Shown: positions 34,732 to 38,960 of the stretch, piece by piece | How the letters are laid out: every line of letters begins with the position of its first letter | How positions within the stretch are numbered: the first letter of the stretch is position 1 | Assembly (NCBI GenBank): GCA_964647545.1 | Contig: CAZYHS010000019.1 | Location: forward strand, 1-38,960 | DNA from: CAZYHS01 sp964647545 | GTDB lineage: Bacteria > UBA10199 > GCA-002796325 > 1-14-0-20-49-13 | DNA length: 38,960 nt | Reading direction: 5' to 3' | Translations under genes and position numbers: made by a program | The notes under the pieces: model-generated | Databases searched by the model: none | What the model saw: the letters and a program-made list of their open reading frames with translations, nothing else | What the model was told of the DNA's origin: nothing

Positions 34732-35184
34732 TTATTTTCTAAGCTCCGCCAAACACCATCCTATGTCGTTTTTGAGCTTAGCTAAAACTTTCTTTAACGA
34801 ATCGTCAATTCCCTTAGGTTGCGCAACCGATTTTACCGGCTCCGCCCTAACGGCCGCAGCAGATGCCGGAGCCTCTATCAGGGCATCATCAACCAAAGTG
34901 TCGTCGTCGCTTGTATCCCTAGGCTGCTGGCGCATAAGGTCTTTAAGATGCTGCCTCGCGCCGTTGATCGTAAACTTTTCATCGTAGAGCAACCGCTTAA
35001 TCGCCTGCAAAAGTTCAACGTCTCGCCTCTTATACAAACGCTGATTGGACTGGCTCTTCACCGGCTTGATATCGGGAAACTCTGTCTCCCAGTAGCGAAG
35101 CACGTAAGGCTTCACCTCAAGGATGTCGGCCACCTCCCCGATTCGAAAATACATCTTGTCGGGGATCGATCTTTCGCGACTCAC
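34732..35184 (-). CDS. MerR-family transcriptional regulator
   Basis: A 150-residue protein with a MerR winged-helix domain at residues 12-80: MYFRIGEVADILEVKPYVLR, then YWETEFPDIKP and QRLYKRRDVELLQAIKRLLY. The family's usual second half appears as FTINGARQHLKDLM. The C-terminal region is Ala/acidic and short; no metal-binding Cys cluster is seen, so it is not a metal-type MerR. Its ATG overlaps the ihfA stop codon (ATGA). A MerR-like gene right after ihfA is a recurring arrangement in proteobacteria, and its target is generally unknown. Confidence 0.9.
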   Translation of the reverse strand: MSRERSIPDKMYFRIGEVADILEVKPYVLRYWETEFPDIKPVKSQSNQRLYKRRDVELLQAIKRLLYDEKFTINGARQHLKDLMRQQPRDTSDDDTLVDDALIEAPASAAAVRAEPVKSVAQPKGIDDSLKKVLAKLKNDIGWCLAELRK

Positions 35185-35468
35185 AGAGCACCCTCTTTGT
35201 TGAGTGACTCTTTGAGAACCTGACTCGGCCTGAAGGTAAGAACCTTACGGGCCGTAATCTCAATGGCCTCGCCGGTCTGCGGGTTGCGGCCTACGCGAGA
35301 GCGTTTCTGCCTTACGACGAAATTGCCGAAGCCCGATATTTTGATCTTCTCTCCACGTGAAAGTGTGTCTTTCATCGTGTCAAATACCAGCTCGACGATA
35401 TCGGCAGACTCCTTCTTCGAGAAACCGATCTTCTGATAGATCTGTTCAACTATCTCTGCCTTTGTCAT
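35181..35468 (-). CDS. ihfA: Integration host factor subunit alpha
   Basis: A 95-residue DNA-bending HU/IHF-family protein. The start MTKAEIVEQIYQKIGFSKKE, the core GEKIKISGFGNFVVRQKRSR, the DNA-inserting beta-arm GRNPQTGEAIEI with its Pro, and the end VLTFRPSQVLKESLN all fit IhfA; genomic position after pheT supports IhfA over HU. IHF works as an alpha/beta heterodimer; ihfB is not in the window. A strong AAGGAGG ribosome binding site precedes the ATG, 20 bp after the pheT stop. Confidence 0.94.
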   Translation of the reverse strand: MTKAEIVEQIYQKIGFSKKESADIVELVFDTMKDTLSRGEKIKISGFGNFVVRQKRSRVGRNPQTGEAIEITARKVLTFRPSQVLKESLNKEGAL

Positions 35469-35488
35469 AAAGACCTCCTTTTTAAGGT

Positions 35489-37516
35489 TTACCTTACTTC
35501 AGCTTTCAGTTCCGCTTTTAAATGTTCTATCAAACCCTTGTGAGCCGAAGATATCTCTTCTTCGGTAAGGGTGCGTTCGCTATCGGAAAAGAATATAGCA
35601 TAAGCCACGCTCTTCTTGCCAGCGTCAATTCCTTTTCCGCGATAAATATCGAAAACCGCCGCTTCTTTGACGATCTTCGACTTGAAAGACGAAATGCATT
35701 TTATGACCGCGTCGTGATCGACTGCGTTGTCAAGCAAAAGAGCCACATCGCGCCTGACCACCGGGAAACGCCCTACCGGCGCATATTTAACGGATTTGTT
35801 TCCCGCGGCGGATGAAATGACATGCCAGTCGAGTTCAAAGAGAGCAAGCGGCTTTTTTAGCTCAAGAGCGACGGCGATGTTAGGATGAACCATGCCGAAA
35901 TGTCCGGCATCATTCCCATTTATTATTAATTTTGCCGAGGCCTGCGGGTGCAAAAATTTTACGTCGCACGAATCGGCGTATGCCACCCCTTGAACGCCGA
36001 GATGCCTCAAAAACATTTCAACAACGCCTTTGACGTCGTAAAAATCGACCGGCTCGCTCTTTTGCGACCAAGTCAGTTCGGACTTAAGACCATAAAGCAC
36101 GCCTGAAACTTTGACCGGCTCGCTGTGACCTTTGTCATTTTTTTCAAAGACGCTTCTAATTTCAAACAGCCTTACAGATTCCTGACCAAAATTAATATTG
36201 TGCTTTAAATTGTTGATAAGCCCCGATAGCAGGGTCGTCTTCATCGCCGAAAACTCCACTCCCAAAGGATTGGCGATAGATACAAACTCGCCCTTTCCTA
36301 TCATTTCAAGCTCTGCGGGAGCCCCAAAGCCGTAATTAAGCGCCTCGTAAAATCCGTTAGCGGCAAAAAAATCGCGTGAGCGTCTCTTTAACTCGAACGA
36401 TCTCGGCTTTGAAATGGGCGACATCTCAAATTTAGGCAAAGTCACGGGAATTTTATCGTAGCCATGCAATCTTGCCACCTCTTCGATAAGATCGACCGGA
36501 CGAGTAATATCGGGCCTAAAAGTCGGAACAGTGCAGACCGAACCGGAAAAGATAATACCGAGCCTTTTTAAATACGACTTGATCTCGCTTTGAGAAATGT
36601 GCGTTCCTAAAAGTGAATTTACATCCTCAGGCATAAGCTTCAACTTGAGAGGCTTTATCTTGGCGGGATAAACATCGACTATCCCCGATTCGGCGGTTCC
36701 ACCTGCCGTTTGCAAAATAAGCTCGATAAGCGACAAAAGATTTTCTATGACCGCGTTCGGATCGACTCCGCGCTCGAAACGACGGCTCGACTCGCTAATA
36801 AGACCGAGCCTTTTTGAGGTTCTTCTGACCGTTGCATAATCAAATGCCGCACATTCCAAAATTATTGAAGTGGTCGAATCGTCGATCTCGGAGTTCTTCC
36901 CCCCCATGACTCCGGCAAGGGCAATTGGTGTTTCACCGTCGCAAATAAGAAGATCGTCGCCGTTAAGCTTTCTTGAAATCCCGTCGAGAGAGACGAATTC
37001 TTCGCCCGACTTAGCGGTCTTTACGACTATTTTGCCGCTCGACAGTTTTGAAGCGTCGAACGCGTGGAACGGTTGTCCCCTCTCAAGCATCAGATAATTT
37101 GTGGCATCGACAACGTTGTTGATAGATCTGATACCGCACGCTTCAAGCCGCAGGCTAAGCCACTTCGGCGAGGGAGCTATCTTAATACCGGAGATCTTTG
37201 CCGCAGCGTAACGATGACAGCGTTTCTTGTCTCGAATTTCAACTTTTATGAACTTCCCTTTTTTCGCTGTTTGAGATTGGACCTTTGAAAACGGTTTTAG
37301 ATCTTTAGAGGTTATAGCGGCTATCTCACGCGCAAGACCGTAAACAGACAGACAATCTCCGCGATTTGGAGTAACGTTAACGTCGAAGATCGTATCGTCG
37401 CCGTGCGAAGCTACAGCCTCGATCTCCAACCCGCTCATAGTAAGACGGTGAGCAAGGGACTTGGCGTCAAGCCTTACGTCGACAAGATCTTTTATCCAGT
37501 TAAGAGATACAAGCAT
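35489..37516 (-). CDS. pheT: Phenylalanyl-tRNA synthetase beta subunit lacking the tRNA-binding OB-fold
   Basis: A 675-residue beta subunit (usual bacterial length about 790-800). PheT forms the alpha2-beta2 PheRS, which charges tRNA-Phe. The first 38 residues (SLNWIKDLVDVRLDAKSLAH, LTMSGLEIEAV) are normal. The next segment jumps straight to DDTIFDVNVTPNRGDCLSVY, so the roughly 110-residue EMAPII-like tRNA-binding domain is absent. The B3/B4 editing region (FHAFDASKLSSG, GVMGGKNSEI), the B5 domain, the catalytic-like domain and the C-terminal anticodon-binding FDX-ACB fold (VGRFPVVRRDVALLL) are present. The start codon overlaps the pheS stop by one base (TAATG). Confidence 0.95.
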   Translation of the reverse strand: MLVSLNWIKDLVDVRLDAKSLAHRLTMSGLEIEAVASHGDDTIFDVNVTPNRGDCLSVYGLAREIAAITSKDLKPFSKVQSQTAKKGKFIKVEIRDKKRCHRYAAAKISGIKIAPSPKWLSLRLEACGIRSINNVVDATNYLMLERGQPFHAFDASKLSSGKIVVKTAKSGEEFVSLDGISRKLNGDDLLICDGETPIALAGVMGGKNSEIDDSTTSIILECAAFDYATVRRTSKRLGLISESSRRFERGVDPNAVIENLLSLIELILQTAGGTAESGIVDVYPAKIKPLKLKLMPEDVNSLLGTHISQSEIKSYLKRLGIIFSGSVCTVPTFRPDITRPVDLIEEVARLHGYDKIPVTLPKFEMSPISKPRSFELKRRSRDFFAANGFYEALNYGFGAPAELEMIGKGEFVSIANPLGVEFSAMKTTLLSGLINNLKHNINFGQESVRLFEIRSVFEKNDKGHSEPVKVSGVLYGLKSELTWSQKSEPVDFYDVKGVVEMFLRHLGVQGVAYADSCDVKFLHPQASAKLIINGNDAGHFGMVHPNIAVALELKKPLALFELDWHVISSAAGNKSVKYAPVGRFPVVRRDVALLLDNAVDHDAVIKCISSFKSKIVKEAAVFDIYRGKGIDAGKKSVAYAIFFSDSERTLTEEEISSAHKGLIEHLKAELKAEVR

Positions 37517-38580
37517 TAGAACTGCCTCAAAAATCTTAAATCGTTCTCAAAAAAGAGCCTGATATCGGAAATGCCGTACTTCAGCATAGCGATGCGTTCA
37601 ACTCCCATACCGAAAGCAAAACCGGAATATTTTTTAGGATCGTAACCGACCGCCTTGAAAACGTTGGGATCGACCATGCCGCATCCCATGATCTCCATAA
37701 ATCCGGTCTGTTTGCATACGCGGCAAGGTTCGCCTGTTGCTAATTTTGTTGCGCCTCCGCAAATCACACACTGGATATCGACTTCGGCCGACGGCTCCGT
37801 GAACGGAAAAAAGCTCGGCCTGAATCTGACCGCGACATCTTTTCCGAACATTTCATGAAGGAAAGCCGTTAGCACACCTTTAAGGTCGCCCATCGTGATA
37901 TTTTCACCGACAAGCAACCCTTCGACCTGATGAAACATGGGCGAATGGGTAATGTCGGCATCTTTTCGATAGACTGCCCCGGGGACAATAATGCGAATCG
38001 GCGGGGCGCCGTTCTCCATCGCGTGAATCTGCGCCGGAGAAGTGTGCGTGCGCAAAAGTCTTTCGACTCCGTCTTTGGACATGGCAGAGATATAAAAAGT
38101 GTCCTGCATGTCGCGAGCCGGATGGTCCTTGGGGACGTTTAGCGCTTCAAAATTGTACCAGTCGGTCTCAATCTCGGGGCCTTCAAAGATAGAAAAACCC
38201 AGCGCGGTAAATATCTCCTCGATCCGGTACATAATCTGCGTAACCGGATGAACAGAAGCCGGCAAAAAAGAGACGCGCCCCGGAAGCGTTATATCAAAGC
38301 GCTCGCTAAGGGCTGTCTTAACCTGACTTGCCGTCAATTTCGCCTCGGCGGCATCAAGCAAACCGAGGAGCTTTTCTTTCAAGATATTTATTTTTGCGCC
38401 GGCCTGAGGACGCTGGTCCGGAGGGAGCTCGCCCATAAGCTTGAACATCTCCGTAAGAGCCCCCTTCTTTCCAAGAAAGGCGGCCCTGACAAGTTTGAGG
38501 TCCTCGTCCGAAGATATTTTAGCGACGTTGGCCGCAGCCTCCGCCTCTATCTGTGCGAGCCTGTCCGTTAGCTGGTTCAT
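37516..38580 (-). CDS. pheS: Phenylalanyl-tRNA synthetase alpha subunit
   Basis: A 354-residue class II catalytic subunit of PheRS. The N-terminal coiled coil (about 1-90) binds tRNA. Class II motif 1 region FTALGFSIFEGPEIETDWYN, the motif 2 loop around YRKDADITHSPMFHQVEGLL and motif 3 FAFGMGVERIAMLKYGISDI are intact, as is HTSPAQIHAM. A zinc-like Cys set (CVICGGATKLATGEPCRVC) interrupts the catalytic domain; such insertions occur in some bacterial PheS. It begins directly after the rplT stop, with no room for an attenuator or T-box-like leader, so control must lie upstream of the operon. Confidence 0.97.
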   Translation of the reverse strand: MNQLTDRLAQIEAEAAANVAKISSDEDLKLVRAAFLGKKGALTEMFKLMGELPPDQRPQAGAKINILKEKLLGLLDAAEAKLTASQVKTALSERFDITLPGRVSFLPASVHPVTQIMYRIEEIFTALGFSIFEGPEIETDWYNFEALNVPKDHPARDMQDTFYISAMSKDGVERLLRTHTSPAQIHAMENGAPPIRIIVPGAVYRKDADITHSPMFHQVEGLLVGENITMGDLKGVLTAFLHEMFGKDVAVRFRPSFFPFTEPSAEVDIQCVICGGATKLATGEPCRVCKQTGFMEIMGCGMVDPNVFKAVGYDPKKYSGFAFGMGVERIAMLKYGISDIRLFFENDLRFLRQF

Positions 38581-38925
38581 TTATTTTGCCAAAACAGTTA
38601 ATGCGGCAAAGTCCTTCGGATGATGAGTCGCCACCTCGGCCAGAACTTTTCTGTCGAGCGTAACGCCGGCCTTTTTCAAACCGGAAATAAGCCTGCTGTA
38701 CGACGTGCCGTTCTCTTTGGCAGCGGCGCTGATGCGCGTGCTCCAAAGGGCGCGCATATCGCGTTTCTTGGCCTTGCGATGTCTGAAGGCGTAGTCCAAG
38801 CCCTTCTCAACCGCTTCGGTTGCCGAACGTATCAGCTTACTGCGCCCGCCATAATAACCTTTGGCAAGCTTCAATACTTTGTTACGGCGACGACGTGCTT
38901 TAAAACCTCTTTTTGCTCTCGGCAT
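38581..38925 (-). CDS. rplT: 50S ribosomal protein L20
   Basis: A 114-residue basic 23S rRNA-binding protein essential for early 50S assembly. The start MPRAKRGFKARRRRNKVLKL, YYGGRSKLIRSATEAVEK, RKAKKRDMRALWSTRI and the C-terminal LKKAGVTLDRKVLAEVA are characteristic. In many bacteria it follows infC and rpmI, which would lie beyond the right edge of the window. Its TAA is immediately followed by the pheS ATG. Confidence 0.97.
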   Translation of the reverse strand: MPRAKRGFKARRRRNKVLKLAKGYYGGRSKLIRSATEAVEKGLDYAFRHRKAKKRDMRALWSTRISAAAKENGTSYSRLISGLKKAGVTLDRKVLAEVATHHPKDFAALTVLAK

Positions 38926-38960
38926 AAAATGCGTATCCCGCGTCTCGTATGGCCTATTCT

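Overview
The window is a bacterial chromosome segment of moderate GC. It looks deltaproteobacterial in the broad sense (Myxococcota, Bdellovibrionota or a related uncultured lineage). The grounds are a Ser/Thr kinase with an HRDISPQN loop and PEGA repeats, thrombospondin type 3 (TSP3) Ca-binding repeat proteins, Cys/TM/Arg tails resembling MYXO-CTERM, many secreted lipoproteins, and a rplT-pheS-pheT-ihfA-merR operon. The lineage is inferred from gene content; no rRNA is present.

Layout. 1-278: an array of about fifteen 9-bp units meeting head to head at GTTAAC, then ettA (279-1973). 1986-5427: a beta-propeller-type lipoprotein and a secreted gluzincin-like protease. 5481-14553: molybdenum hydroxylase locus. 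It holds a Mo-binding subunit with a [2Fe-2S] subunit on the plus strand, xdhC- and mocA-type maturation genes, and on the minus strand a FAD subunit with a second [2Fe-2S] subunit transcribed behind dnaJ. Inside the locus lie a deletion-fused cheR/receiver relic and a large metzincin lipoprotein. 14566-17324: dnaJ (with a sigma32-like promoter match), tRNA-Pro(TGG), rdgB and an exported Pcm-like methyltransferase. 17328-21466: a lone SctU/FlhB-type protein diverging from a PEGA kinase that overlaps a GH16 lipoprotein. 21469-23728: comM and a four-helix-bundle (S23/IVP) gene bracketed by 9-10-bp repeat arrays. 23722-30818: minus-strand surface-protein cluster (EGF-like Cys-rich protein, TSP3 lipoprotein, short beta-helix-like protein, 947-residue beta-helix/TSP3 protein). 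31064-34138: a 1024-residue OmpA-type protein without a signal peptide. 34139-34716: tRNA-Pro(GGG) followed on the minus strand by two perfect 224-bp tandem repeats, each ending in a 19-nt copy of the tRNA 3' end plus a terminator. 34732-38925: merR, ihfA, pheT, pheS, rplT, all minus strand and tightly overlapped.

Most notable: the tRNA-Pro-linked tandem repeat of hairpin-rich units, which resembles in layout the E. coli tyrT/rtT repeats; the 9-bp inverted arrays beside the four-helix-bundle gene and near ettA; the split molybdenum hydroxylase with two unlike Fe-S subunits; a terminator-like hairpin that covers the RBS and start codon of the 27292-27924 gene; and a PheT without its tRNA-binding OB-fold. 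All family calls come from reading motifs; no database search was run.
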